Of a DNA stretch of 64,000 nucleotides, positions 53,844 to 63,294 are shown one piece after another; positions within the stretch are counted from its first letter, which is position 1; each line of letters begins with the position of its first letter. The stretch is from Nocardioides piscis (GTDB taxonomy: Bacteria > Actinomycetota > Actinomycetes > Propionibacteriales > Nocardioidaceae): the NCBI RefSeq assembly GCF_011300215.1, contig NZ_CP049866.1, positions 558,001 through 622,000 on the forward strand. The letters run 5' to 3'. The notes under the pieces are model-generated. The model saw nothing but the letters and a program-made list of their open reading frames with translations, did not search any database and was not told where the DNA came from. The position numbers were made by a program, and so were the translations under genes.

Positions 53844-55237
53844 AGACCGAGAGCAAGCCACGCACCGGTGGCGAATGGCTGGAGTCCTGGGATCCCGAGA
53901 ACGCCGAGACCTGGGACAAGCCGCTGGCGTGGAGGACCTTGTGGGTCACGACGTTCGCGCTGTTCCTGGCCTTCGTGGCCTGGTTCCTCCCGAGCGCACT
54001 GATCCCCAAGCTCAACCCGCTCGGCTATTCCTTCAGCAACAACCAGCTCTACTGGATGGCCGCGATGCCGGGCCTGTCCGCGGGTCTGTTCCGGCTCGTC
54101 TGGATGGTCCTGCCACCCATCATGGGCACCCGCAAGATGGTCACCGTCACCTCGCTGCTGCTGATCTTCTCGACGCTCGGCTGGGGTGTGCGGGTCCAGG
54201 AGCCCACCGCGCCCTACTGGGAGCTGATGGTGCTGGCGTTCCTGGCCGGCATCGGTGGTGGCGCGTTCTCGGGATTCATGCCGAGCACGTCCTACTTCTT
54301 CCCCAAGTCCAAGCAGGGCACGGCGCTCGGACTGCAGGCTGGCCTGGGCAACTTCGGTGTCTCCGCGGTGCAGCTGCTGACGCCATACTTCATCGGCTTC
54401 TCGGCGCTCGCGTTCTTCGGCAGCACCCAGACGATCTCGATGCCGGGCAAGCCGGCGCAGGACGTCTGGTACCAGAACGCCGCGTTCATCTGGATCCCGC
54501 TGATGGTGCTCGCGTCGGTGCTCGCCTGGACGATGCTCAAGTCGGTGCCGGTCACGGCGAACATCCGCCAGCAGTTCGACATCTTCGCCAACAGGGACAC
54601 CTGGCTGATGACGCTGCTCTACATCATGACCTTCGGCACCTTCGCAGGGCTGGCCGCGCAGTTCGGCCTGCTGATGGCCAACTTGTACGGCGTCGGCAAC
54701 GCCGACATCGTCTCCGGCACCGGCGCGGAGGCGCAGGTCCTCGTGGACGACTATGCGGTGCCTGACGTGGTCAAGTTCGTCTTCCTCGGTCCGCTGGTGG
54801 GAGCGGGGGCTCGCGTGCTGTTCGCTCCGATCACCGACCGCACCGGTGGCGCGATCTGGACGCTCGTCTCCGGTCTCGGCCTGATCGTCTCCATCGCCGT
54901 CACGATCCCGGCCCTCACCCCGGACACCAGCTCGGCGGCCTCCCTCGACCGCGGGTTCGACCAGTTCCTGTGGGGGATGCTCGCGATCTTCCTCTTCGCC
55001 GGGATCGGCAACGCGTCGACGTTCAAGCAGATGCCGATGATCTTCGAGCGGCGACAGGCCGGCGGGGTGATCGGCTGGACCGCGGCGATCGCCGCCTTCG
55101 GGCCGTTCTTCTTCGGCGTCGGCGTGACCACCCTGGGGCCGACACTGTTCTTCTCCATCGGCATCGTCTGGGCCGTGATGTGCGTGGTCATCACGTGGAT
55201 GCGCTATGCGCGCAAGGGGGCGCCGAAGCCCAGCTGA
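53840..55237 (+). CDS. nitrate/nitrite antiporter (NarK2-like)
   Basis: 465 residues. N-terminal WDPENAETWDKPLAWRTLWV resembles the leader of the E. coli NarK group. Twelve helices with GIGGGAFSGFMPSTSYFFP and GLQAGLGNFGVSAVQLL as nitrate-signature motifs, and the conserved Arg positions in FRLVWMVLPP. Probably exchanges nitrate for the nitrite made by NarGHI. The pairing of a NarK1-like and a NarK2-like protein next to narGHJI is common. Confidence 0.93.
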   Translation: MKTESKPRTGGEWLESWDPENAETWDKPLAWRTLWVTTFALFLAFVAWFLPSALIPKLNPLGYSFSNNQLYWMAAMPGLSAGLFRLVWMVLPPIMGTRKMVTVTSLLLIFSTLGWGVRVQEPTAPYWELMVLAFLAGIGGGAFSGFMPSTSYFFPKSKQGTALGLQAGLGNFGVSAVQLLTPYFIGFSALAFFGSTQTISMPGKPAQDVWYQNAAFIWIPLMVLASVLAWTMLKSVPVTANIRQQFDIFANRDTWLMTLLYIMTFGTFAGLAAQFGLLMANLYGVGNADIVSGTGAEAQVLVDDYAVPDVVKFVFLGPLVGAGARVLFAPITDRTGGAIWTLVSGLGLIVSIAVTIPALTPDTSSAASLDRGFDQFLWGMLAIFLFAGIGNASTFKQMPMIFERRQAGGVIGWTAAIAAFGPFFFGVGVTTLGPTLFFSIGIVWAVMCVVITWMRYARKGAPKPS

Positions 55238-55252
55238 CGTGGGGCCCGCCGG

Positions 55253-55272
55253 GCGTTTAGGGAATTGAACGC
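55253..55272. promoter_or_regulatory. GCGTTTA-N6-TGAACGC motif, copy 1
   Basis: Palindromic 20-mer, first of three copies sharing GCGTTTAGG...TGAACGC; lies 130 bp before the DUF6907 start. The other two are at 57830 and 57851. Confidence 0.65.
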
Positions 55273-55401
55273 AAGATTCCAGCCCTCTCCGTCCGGCGGC
55301 GCCTAGAGTCGTTCCATCAGCTTCGGACACTCGGGTCCGGGCCTCCCCGGCGTCGGGGCCGGGGGTCGCTGCAGCACCGGCGGAGATGCGGAGGTCGTCA
55401 C

Positions 55402-55716
55402 GTGACCCGGTTCGCGTCCTGGGAGGACTCGCACGACGTCTCGCCCGCATGCCCGGCCTGGTGCGTCGTCGAGCACGGCGTGCGCCTGGGCGAGGAGGAC
55501 TGGCTCCACACCGGCGAACCCGTCGTGGTCGCCGACGGGATGATGGCCCGGTTGTGCATGTCCGTGCAGCCCGACACCGGCATCGAGGACGGCCCCTATG
55601 TCCTCATCGGTGGCTGTGAGCTCACCCTGGCCGAGACCGGGGCTCTTGCGACCTCGTTGCTCGCGATGGCTGGCAGCGATGGTGGCCTCAGTCGCCGTCG
55701 CCCCGCAGCAACTTGA
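55402..55716 (+). CDS. small DUF6907-like protein
   Basis: 104 residues from GTG. CPAWCVVEHG near 17-26, then GGCELTLAETGALATSLL near 70-87, the pattern of actinobacterial DUF6907 proteins (short, with a CPxWC segment, function unknown). Its 3' end overlaps the response-regulator gene on the other strand by 29 nt. The preceding 164-bp gap holds the palindromic motif and no other gene. Confidence 0.6.
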   Translation: MTRFASWEDSHDVSPACPAWCVVEHGVRLGEEDWLHTGEPVVVADGMMARLCMSVQPDTGIEDGPYVLIGGCELTLAETGALATSLLAMAGSDGGLSRRRPAAT

Positions 55717-56344
55717 ACGCGCTCTCACGATCACGGACCCGCAGCTTTCGCAGGACTGCAGAGACGTGGACCCGCACGGTCGTCGGCGAGACGAACAGGT
55801 GACGGGCGACCTCCTCGGTCGACTTGCCCTGGCCCAGGAGCTCCATCACCTCGAACTCCCGCTCGCTGAGCTTGGTCGCAGCCGACGACCGTCTCAGGAC
55901 GAACCGGCTCCTCGGCCCCTGGAACTCGCGAAGGACCCTGGTGACGAGGCTCGGCGACATCGCGGCCTCCCCGGCCAGCACACCGCGCAGGGCACCGGGA
56001 AGGGACGCGGGGTCGGCGTCCTTCAGCAGATATCCGGACGCCCCGGCTCGCAGCGAGTCGAACAGGTCCTCGTCGTCGCCTGACTGGGTCAGCATCACGA
56101 CCGCTGTCTGTGGCAGGTCACGACTGATCACCTTCGCCGCGTGGATCCCACTGCCCGGCATGTGGATGTCGAGCAGGGCCACGTCCGGGCGGTGCTGCGT
56201 CGCCAGCTCGATCGCCTCGTCCGCTGTCGCACCCTCACCACAGACCTCGCAGCCGTCGGCCTCGAGGGCCGCCCGGATGCGCGCCCGCATGCGTGCGTGG
56301 TCGTCAGCCATGACGACCCGGACGCAGTTCTCGAGGCCTACCAT
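55688..56344 (-). CDS. NarL/FixJ-family response regulator
   Basis: 218 residues. Receiver domain: acidic pocket MADDHARMR, phospho-acceptor Asp59 in ALLDIHMPG and Lys in LLKDADP. C-terminal LuxR-type HTH: KLSEREFEVMELLGQGKSTEEVARHLFVSPTTVRVHVSAVLRKL. Overlaps the end of the kinase gene by 7 nt, so they are one operon. It could read the GCGTTTA motif copies around the locus or the boxes in the nar promoter; neither is proven. Confidence 0.93.
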   Translation of the reverse strand: MVGLENCVRVVMADDHARMRARIRAALEADGCEVCGEGATADEAIELATQHRPDVALLDIHMPGSGIHAAKVISRDLPQTAVVMLTQSGDDEDLFDSLRAGASGYLLKDADPASLPGALRGVLAGEAAMSPSLVTRVLREFQGPRSRFVLRRSSAATKLSEREFEVMELLGQGKSTEEVARHLFVSPTTVRVHVSAVLRKLRVRDRESAFKLLRGDGD

Positions 56345-57777
56345 GTGACTTCAACGATGCTTCCGGCACCGGGTGACGACTCGACCCTGACCTCGCCGGG
56401 GAGACCCCGGGCGCGGTCACGCATGCTGATCAGGCCGTAGCCCGTGGCGCCTCCCACAGCGGCCTCGACGTCGAAGCCCTGCCCGTCGTCGGTGATGACC
56501 AGGCGTCGTCGCCCGTCTCGTTGTGCGAGCTGCAGCGTGATGCACGCGGCCCTGCCATGACGCGCCGCGTTGGACACCGCCTCCCGTGCGATGCGCAGCA
56601 AGGCGTGCCTCTGCTCGAAGTCGGCCGTCACCGAGTCGTCGAGCTCGACCTCCATCCTCACCTGATAGCGGTCCGCCACCTGCCGGGCCCCGCGGTGCAG
56701 CGTCAGGCTCAACGGGTCGTCGCCCGCATGAGCGAGTGCCTGGACGGCAGACCTCGCCTCGTCGAGGGCGCGGTCGCACGCGTCGACGATCAAGGTCCCC
56801 TGAGGGATGTCCGCGGGGATCGCCCGGCCCTCCCCGCGGATGAAGGTGAGCTCCTGGATGACCCCGTCATGGAGCTCACGGGCGAGCCGGTGGCGGTCGG
56901 CGAGCACCGCCACCTGGGCGTGGCTCGACCAGTACTGCCGCATCTCCCGGAGTGCTCCGACCAGCAGGAGGAGGTAGGAGCTGGTGCGGAGCACGTCGCC
57001 GGTGTAGAGCCAATCGGTGTAGATCGAGGGGAACAAGACGTAGTTGACCCTCGCGAAGCCCGCCAGGGCACACGCGGGCCCGAGCCACATGAGCAGCTCG
57101 TCGTGGTGGCGCGCCGCCTGGGCGGTGAAGGCGATGGATGCGGCCAGGAAGCAGAGCGCCGTGCAGGCCTGAGCGGTGAGCAGCAGGACGTGACCCTCGA
57201 GGAGCGGGCGATGCGCGGAGGACGGCAGCTGGGTGATGTCGAGGGCGACCGGAAGCCGATCCCCCAGCCCCGTCACGACGACCGTCACCAGCCCGACCGC
57301 CACGACGGCAGGGATCGCCGGCCATCTCTGCAGCAGGGGCACTCGGTGGATCCGTCCGCCCGTGAACGCACTCGCGACCACCAGCACGGCGCCGACGACG
57401 CGGACGGCCAGCGGCAACCACACGTCCAAGGTGCCGGGCGACGAGTCGCCGACGAGGTCCGCGACATAGCTGAGCCCCAGCCCGGCGATCGCCAGCAGCA
57501 CCAGGGCCTGGGAGAGAAGGAGGTCCTGCAACCGGCCCCTCCGCACGTATCGGCCGTGAAGGAGGTAGGCCACCAGCAGCGCCACGCAGGCGTCGACCGT
57601 GTCCAGGACCAGGTGCAGCGAGGGGCTGCGGAACCCGAACACGAAGGAGGGAATCGCCACGATGGCGAGGGTGACGGCCAGCCCCACGGCCCACCCAGCC
57701 AGCGTCACGCGCCATACCGGGGGCTCCCCCGGGCGCGGAGTCACCTCGGAACGTCTCAGGCCCGACTCGGGCGTCAT
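56338..57777 (-). CDS. sensor histidine kinase with multi-helix membrane domain
   Basis: 479 residues from a leaderless ATG at 57777. The N-terminal ~270 residues form about eight membrane helices with no known sensor domain. Then comes the HisKA_3 dimerisation helix RLARELHDGVIQELTF (phospho-His in ELHDG near 305) and a HATPase (LLRIAREAVSNAARHG, ITDDGQGFDVEAA, GYGLISMRDRARG). Typical NarX/DesK-class kinase pairing with NarL-type regulators. The signal is unknown; the buried helix bundle could sense lipids, quinones or a gas. Confidence 0.9.
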   Translation of the reverse strand: MTPESGLRRSEVTPRPGEPPVWRVTLAGWAVGLAVTLAIVAIPSFVFGFRSPSLHLVLDTVDACVALLVAYLLHGRYVRRGRLQDLLLSQALVLLAIAGLGLSYVADLVGDSSPGTLDVWLPLAVRVVGAVLVVASAFTGGRIHRVPLLQRWPAIPAVVAVGLVTVVVTGLGDRLPVALDITQLPSSAHRPLLEGHVLLLTAQACTALCFLAASIAFTAQAARHHDELLMWLGPACALAGFARVNYVLFPSIYTDWLYTGDVLRTSSYLLLLVGALREMRQYWSSHAQVAVLADRHRLARELHDGVIQELTFIRGEGRAIPADIPQGTLIVDACDRALDEARSAVQALAHAGDDPLSLTLHRGARQVADRYQVRMEVELDDSVTADFEQRHALLRIAREAVSNAARHGRAACITLQLAQRDGRRRLVITDDGQGFDVEAAVGGATGYGLISMRDRARGLPGEVRVESSPGAGSIVEVTW

Positions 57778-57783
57778 TGCCGC

Positions 57784-57789
57784 AGTCTA
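57784..57789 (-). promoter_or_regulatory. leaderless -10 for the histidine kinase-regulator operon
   Basis: TAGACT on the minus strand exactly 6 nt before the ATG at 57777; the paired palindromic motifs begin 40 bp upstream. Confidence 0.5.
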
Positions 57790-57829
57790 GGTACGGATAG
57801 TTGAAACTGCACGGGTCGAGGTCGTAACG

Positions 57830-57849
57830 GCGTTTAGGGGTTTGAACGC
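57830..57849. promoter_or_regulatory. GCGTTTA-N6-TGAACGC motif, copy 2
   Basis: Perfect in both half-sites; spacer GGGGTT. Starts 21 bp before copy 3, two helical turns, on the same DNA face. Confidence 0.7.
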
Positions 57850-57850
57850 A

Positions 57851-57870
57851 GCGTTTAGGTGGCTGAACGC
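57851..57870. promoter_or_regulatory. GCGTTTA-N6-TGAACGC motif, copy 3
   Basis: Spacer GGTGGC. Lies between the divergent kinase gene and the HYR gene, 92 bp before the latter. The rest of the 185-bp gap shows only small hairpins (ACCAAC/GTTGGT) and the HYR ribosome site. Confidence 0.7.
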
Positions 57871-57962
57871 CCACACCACTACCGCTGCGCGACGACGGGA
57901 CCAACCCTGTTGGTAGGGCCGGCCCACGGGGGTCGGCCGACATTGGGGCTGAGGGGCACGTC

Positions 57963-60900
57963 ATGGGGTTGTTGAGGAACTGTTCGAGCACGACGATCGG
58001 TCCGGTCGCAGTGTCCCGGACCTGGAGGCAGTCACGGCGGGCGCTTGCGCTCGGCACGGCAGGCGCACTCGCGGTCCTGGCGATGCCGACCGCCGCGCAC
58101 GCCGACATCGTGTCCAACACGGTGGTTGCGGGCGGTAGCCCGACGGTCATCGCCGGGGAGACCACGACGACGATCGGCTACAGCATCCAGAACGAGAACA
58201 GCAACAAGGACGGGGACACGCAGAACAGCTGCAACCCCGGTGACGACACACCCGCGACCCTGACGGTGATCAAGCCAGCAGTAGTGACGGTATCTCCCGC
58301 TACCCGGCAGTTCACGGGATGCGGGACGACCCAGTCCTTCGCCTTCTCCTCCAGCACGCCCGGCTCCTACACGATCTCGGTGTCGGTGACCGACGCCGGT
58401 GGCGGCACGTACACCACGAGCGGCGCGACCTTCACGCTGACGGTGACCAAGCCTGCGGTGGTCAACACTGCTCCGGCGGTGTCCGTCACGCGAGTCACGG
58501 GCGGCTCGCCCTACGAGTTCGGCAACGTCCCGGTCGCCGGGTGCTCGGTGACCGACAAGGAGGACGGCAACAGCGCCTTCGACGCAAGCCTGGGCGCCAT
58601 CACCGGCCCACGGGCCGCTGAGGGGCTCGGGAGCCAGACTGCGAGCTGCACCTACAGCGACGCCCAGGGTCTCACCGCCACCGCGTCGGCCACCTACAGC
58701 ATCGTGGACACCACCCGGCCGCTGGTCACTGCGGACGCTCCCTCCCCCACGGAGGCCAGCGGCAGGCTGACGAACGTCACCTTCGCCACCAGCGCCTACG
58801 ACGCGGTGGACGGAACCCGCCCCGTCACCTGTCGCAGCGCGGACGGCACCGTCCACGCCCCAGGCGACGGCTTCCCGGTCGGCACCACCACGCTGACCTG
58901 CTCGGCGACCGACAAGGCGGGCAACACCGGCGTGAGCGCCCCGATCGACGTGGTGGTCACCGACACCCTCGGCCCCGTGGTCACGCCACCCGCCAACATC
59001 ACGGTCGGCAACGACGCTGCGACCGTCAGCTATGAAGAGGCGACGGCGATCGACCTGGTCGACGGCACCGTCCCGGCGACCTGCACGCCGGCGTCCGGAA
59101 CCAGGTTCTCCCTGGGCAGCACGCCCGTGACCTGCACGGCGACCGACCGGGCCGGCAACACCGGCACAGCCACCTTCAGCGTCGAGGTCCAGGACGTCAC
59201 GAAGCCGATCGTCACGGTTCCCGCCAACGTGACGGTCGAGGCGACCGGGCCCGATGGCGCCCTCGTGACCTATGACGCCGCGACTGGGCACGACGACGTC
59301 GACGGACCTGTCGACGCGACCTGCGACAAGGCGTCCGGGACGGCGTTCCCCCTCGGCGAGACCGAGGTGACCTGCTCGGCCGAGGATGCGGCCGGCAACG
59401 TCGGCGACAGCTCCTTCACCGTCACCGTCGAGGACACGACGGCCCCGACGATCACGGTGCCCGAGCCCATCACCGAGGAAGCCACCTCAGCAGCGGGAGC
59501 ACGCGTCTCGTTCAGCGCCTCCGCCGAGGATGCCGTCGACGGTCCGGTGAGCACCACCTGCGAGCCGGTCTCCGGGTCCACCTTCGCCCTCGGCACCACG
59601 ACGGTGATCTGTTCAGCGACCGACGCGGCCGACAACACCCGCACCAACAGCTTCACCGTGACGGTGCGCGACACCACGGCTCCGACCGTCCGGGTCCCCG
59701 ACGACACGGGCGCCGAGGCGACCGGTCCCACCGGCGCGCGTGTCGCGTATGGCGACGTCAGCGCCGAGGACATCGTCGACGGCCCGCTGAACCCGACCTG
59801 CTCCCAGGCCTCGGACACGGTCTTCGGCCTGGGCTCCACGACGGTGACCTGCACGGCGACCGATGCCGCCGGCAACAGGGGAACCAACTCGTTCACGGTC
59901 AGGGTCGTCGACACCACACCTCCTGAGGTGCAGGCTCCTGCCAACCTGGTCGTCGGGAACACGTCGTCCACCGGGGCGAGCAACGTCGTCTACACCGGAG
60001 GGAGCGCCAGCGACAGCGTCAGCGGGAGTCTCCCCGTGACCTGCACGCCCGCCTCGGGCAGCACCTTCCGCCTCGGCAGCACGAACGTCACCTGCACTGC
60101 AACGGACGGAGCCGGCAACCAAGGCGCAGCAACCTTCACGATCGAGGTGCAGGACCAGACCAAGCCGACCGTCGTCGTCCCGGCCGACATCACAGCCGAG
60201 GCGACCGGTCCGGGGGGCGCGCGCGTCAGCTACATCGGCGTCACGGCGTCCGATGACGTGGACGGGCCGTTGACCGCGACCTGCGACCGGCCCTCCGAGG
60301 CACTCTTCCCCTCGGGACCACCGAGGTGACGTGCTCGGTCAGGGACAGCGCCGGCAACCTGGGGGACAACACCTTCGCCGTCACGGTGGAGGACACCACG
60401 GCGCCGAGCCTGACCGTGTCGAGCTCCAGGACGGCGACCGCCACGTCGGCCAACGGCGCAGCGGTGACCTACACCCCACCCACGGCCACCGACACGGTGA
60501 GCGGCACCGTTGCGGCCGGCTGTGACAGGGCCTCGGGGAGCACGTTCCCGCTCGGCCCGACCACGGTCACCTGCACGGCCGAGGACGAGGCCGGCAACAT
60601 CGGCACCGAGAGCTTCACCGTCACGGTCACGGCAGCCTGGTCGAACGTCCTCCAGCCGGTCAACGCCGACGGCAGCTCGCTGTTCAAGCTCGGCAGCACC
60701 GTCCCGACGAAGTTCCAGCTGACCGGCGCGAGTGCAGGGATCAGCCACCTCTCCGCCCATCTCTACCTGCAGCGGATCGGATCGGGCGCCACCGGGACCG
60801 TCCTCGAGGCCATCTCGACCTCGAGCGCCACCACCGGCAACCTGTTCCGCTACGACGCCACGAGCGGGCAGTACGTCTTCAACCTCAGCACGAAGACACT

Positions 60901-60976
60901 GAGCGGCGGGACCTACCAGCTCCGGGTCGACCTGGGCGACGGCGCGAACCGCACGGTGAACATCTCGCTGAAATAG
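57963..60976 (+). CDS. secreted HYR-repeat surface protein with C-terminal PxKF domain, single-base frameshift
   Basis: The ATG has GAGGGG 6 nt upstream. A signal peptide ends near residue 48 (LAMPTAAHA). A two-part N-terminal region is followed by about eight HYR (immunoglobulin-like) repeats of ~80 residues, each ending in a form of VTCxATDxAGN...FTVTVED with paired Cys, and a C-terminal VPTKFQL (PxKF) domain. The frame breaks at the C run 60308-60311 inside the seventh repeat; one extra C gives LGTTEVTCSVRDSAGN and 1004 residues. HYR proteins are usually cell-surface adhesins; no sortase motif is seen. Divergent from the two-component genes. Confidence 0.88.
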
Positions 60977-61003
60977 CCGCAGTCACGACGGCTGTTGCGT
61001 GAG

Positions 61004-61033
61004 AGTGGCCCCCGACGCAGGTCGGGGGCCACT
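61004..61033. terminator. strong hairpin terminator
   Basis: 13-bp stem AGTGGCCCCCGAC / GTCGGGGGCCACT with a GCAG loop, between the HYR gene and the convergent GH16 gene. Confidence 0.75.
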
Positions 61034-61067
61034 TCTCTGCCTCCCCGGCTCTCTGGTGTCGCCGTGG

Positions 61068-62273
61068 CTAGGAGCCGGTCTCCCAGACCCGGATCCAGTC
61101 GACATACATGTGTTGCGGCAGCTGCCTGTCGCGCATGTGCGGGATCTCGTAGTCGGACGCCAGCAGGCTGAGGATCGGATATTGGGCGACGCTGGAGATG
61201 CCGCCCCGGATCCGGCCGGTCTCCCGGCCGTCGATGCGGAAGACCAGCAGCCGGGGCGTCCACTCCACCGAGAAGACGTGGAAGTTCTTCGACCAGCCGT
61301 CACGCCTGCCGGCCAGGAACGAGCCGAAGTTGGCAACGCGAGCTCCGCGCCGTACCTCGACGCCGTCCTCGTAGCGGTGGATGAAGCTGGTCAGGCCGCC
61401 ACGGGGGTGGTGGTCGCCGAAGTACTCGATGATGTCGATCTCGTGGCCGGGGCTGCCGGGGTAGTTGCCACTGACCGGCTGCATCCAGAACGCGCCGTGC
61501 TGACCACGCGAGCGGTGGAACTTGATGCGGGCGGCAGCGACGCCATACGTGAAGTCGAAGCCGCCCTGGGTGCCGATGTGGCCGTTGAGGCGGTAGGCGT
61601 ACTTCCCGACGACCTTGCCGTCCTTGCGCGCCTTGCACTTCGTGGTCCGGGCGGGGTCCTTGACGACGCTGAGGCGTACGGCGCCTCGTGCGACCCGGAC
61701 GGCCTCGACGCCGGCCTTCGAGCACCGGCGGAGGCTGTCCTCCTCGTAGTCGAGGCCGCGGAAGCTCCAGTCGGGAGAAAGGGCTGTGCCGGAGAACTCG
61801 TCGGTCCAGGTCGGCGTCGTCCACCGCGACGTGCTGACCGTGCCGCTCTCGACCGCCGCGAGGCCGCCGATCTTCGCGGCCTTGACCCGGTAGGTCAGGG
61901 GCTGTCCCCGGCGTGCCGCGGGGGCAGCGAACTCGACCCGGCCCCGGGCGTCCTGCCGTTCGATCGCCACGGACGTCCACGCGGTGCCGACCTGCACCTG
62001 GAGCCTGATCCGGCGCCCGACACGGACCGGCTCGACCGTGGCGGTGAGGGCCGCCCTGGCCGTGTCGGGGTCGGCGACCCGCGGACCCTGCTGCACGACC
62101 TGGGGCAGCACCTGCAACCTGACCTGCTGGCCGCCGTCGGTGACCAGCGAGGTGCTGGCGGGGAGCTCTGGGGCTGCGTCGTCGCCGGCTGCTCCGGGGT
62201 TCGCCCCGCCCAGCAGCGCCGCGGACAGCACCAGCGCCGAGGTGCCGCCGAGGAGACTGCGTCGCAGGGGCAT
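61068..62273 (-). CDS. secreted GH16-family endo-glucanase-like protein
   Basis: 401 residues. Signal peptide at residues 1-30 (LVLSAALLGGANPGAAG). A beta-rich region (~35-150) precedes the GH16 jelly roll (~155-400). The catalytic signature EIDIIE lies in GHEIDIIEYFG, with the two Glu residues and intervening Asp intact. Retaining beta-glucanase, laminarinase or similar; substrate not decidable. WMQPVSGNYPGSPG and YVDWIRVWE fit the family. The 106-bp gap before it shows no gene. Confidence 0.9.
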   Translation of the reverse strand: MPLRRSLLGGTSALVLSAALLGGANPGAAGDDAAPELPASTSLVTDGGQQVRLQVLPQVVQQGPRVADPDTARAALTATVEPVRVGRRIRLQVQVGTAWTSVAIERQDARGRVEFAAPAARRGQPLTYRVKAAKIGGLAAVESGTVSTSRWTTPTWTDEFSGTALSPDWSFRGLDYEEDSLRRCSKAGVEAVRVARGAVRLSVVKDPARTTKCKARKDGKVVGKYAYRLNGHIGTQGGFDFTYGVAAARIKFHRSRGQHGAFWMQPVSGNYPGSPGHEIDIIEYFGDHHPRGGLTSFIHRYEDGVEVRRGARVANFGSFLAGRRDGWSKNFHVFSVEWTPRLLVFRIDGRETGRIRGGISSVAQYPILSLLASDYEIPHMRDRQLPQHMYVDWIRVWETGS

Positions 62274-62379
62274 GTCCGGGCTCGTTTCGAACGTGGGGTG
62301 TTCGGCTGTCGCCGTGTCCTAGTACGACGCCGCCACCGCCCGCCTGGTTGCCGGCTCTCCGCACCGAGGGCGCCCCTGA

Positions 62380-63246
62380 CTAGTACGCGGGGCAGTACTC
62401 CTCGTAGACGAACGAGTTCCAGTCGACAGCGACCGACTCCGGCGCACCGACCGAGATGTCGTCGGCGACTGCTTCCTCGTAGTCCCACCCGTCCGCGGCA
62501 CGACTGCAGGTGGTCTGGGCCAGACCCGCTCCCGTCCCGGGTGGGTCGGAGGCCAGGGTGTAGCCGTAGATGGCAGCCAGCCTGTCTGCCTTCTCGTCGA
62601 GCGAGGTGTTGCTGGCGGGCGCCGGCGGAGGCGCCTCGGCCGTCGGCGTCCGCGACGGACGCCTCCGCGGTCGGGTGGGCGTGCTGGCCGAGGGGGTCGG
62701 GGTCGCAGTCTCGGCGGTGGTCGGGCGCTCGGTCCCGGTGTCGTCGTCAGGTTGGCTGAGCTGGAGGAACACGACGAGCCCCAGGACGCAGCTCGCGACC
62801 GCGGCCACCCACAGCCACGTGCGTCGTGACGACGCCGACGCGTCCGACCGGCTGGCACCCGACCCGGAGGTCGGCGCCGGCGGCGGCATGACTCGTGGAG
62901 AGGACTGGGTGGTCGCGGACGCGGCGGGAAGCGCCATCCCAGCCTTCGCCACCTTGGCCTCCACCTGCTCTCGCAGCGCCTCGGAGAGGGTGACCGCCTG
63001 CAGGTAGGTGCCCTGCTGGCCGGCATCCGGCGACTGCCGGACGAGAGGGAACCTGCCGAGGGTGCGCAGATGCGCCCTGACCGAGGACTCGGCGAGACCG
63101 GACTCCGCCGCCAGCTCGGTGACGGTGCGGGGACTGTCGAGCGCGACATACATCCACCAGACCCGTGGACCCAGGTCCTGGGCCTGGATGTCCGCAGGGT
63201 CAGGCAGTGAAGTTTCCGGAGGCACCCGCCAAGCATCGGTGGCCAC
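62380..63246 (-). CDS. membrane-anchored winged-HTH protein
   Basis: 288 residues from GTG. N-terminal winged helix (residues ~38-70: TVTELAAESGLAESSVRAHLRTLG), a Pro/Ser-rich linker, one membrane helix at 144-163 and a Thr/Pro-rich external stalk. The C-terminal ~80-residue domain has two Cys (TTCSRAADG near 260 and EEYCPAY at the end), resembling DUF732-type extracellular domains. The layout is that of a one-component transmembrane regulator. No known target. Confidence 0.7.
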   Translation of the reverse strand: MATDAWRVPPETSLPDPADIQAQDLGPRVWWMYVALDSPRTVTELAAESGLAESSVRAHLRTLGRFPLVRQSPDAGQQGTYLQAVTLSEALREQVEAKVAKAGMALPAASATTQSSPRVMPPPAPTSGSGASRSDASASSRRTWLWVAAVASCVLGLVVFLQLSQPDDDTGTERPTTAETATPTPSASTPTRPRRRPSRTPTAEAPPPAPASNTSLDEKADRLAAIYGYTLASDPPGTGAGLAQTTCSRAADGWDYEEAVADDISVGAPESVAVDWNSFVYEEYCPAY

Positions 63247-63294
63247 GGCTCGGCCTGTCCGCGGTTCGGTGGGATTGCCGCCGGACGCCGGTGC

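Noticed and set aside
55238..55252. GCCC-GCC-GGGC hairpin as the narK operon terminator
   Set aside because: The 4-bp stem is too short and overlaps the palindromic motif; not counted.
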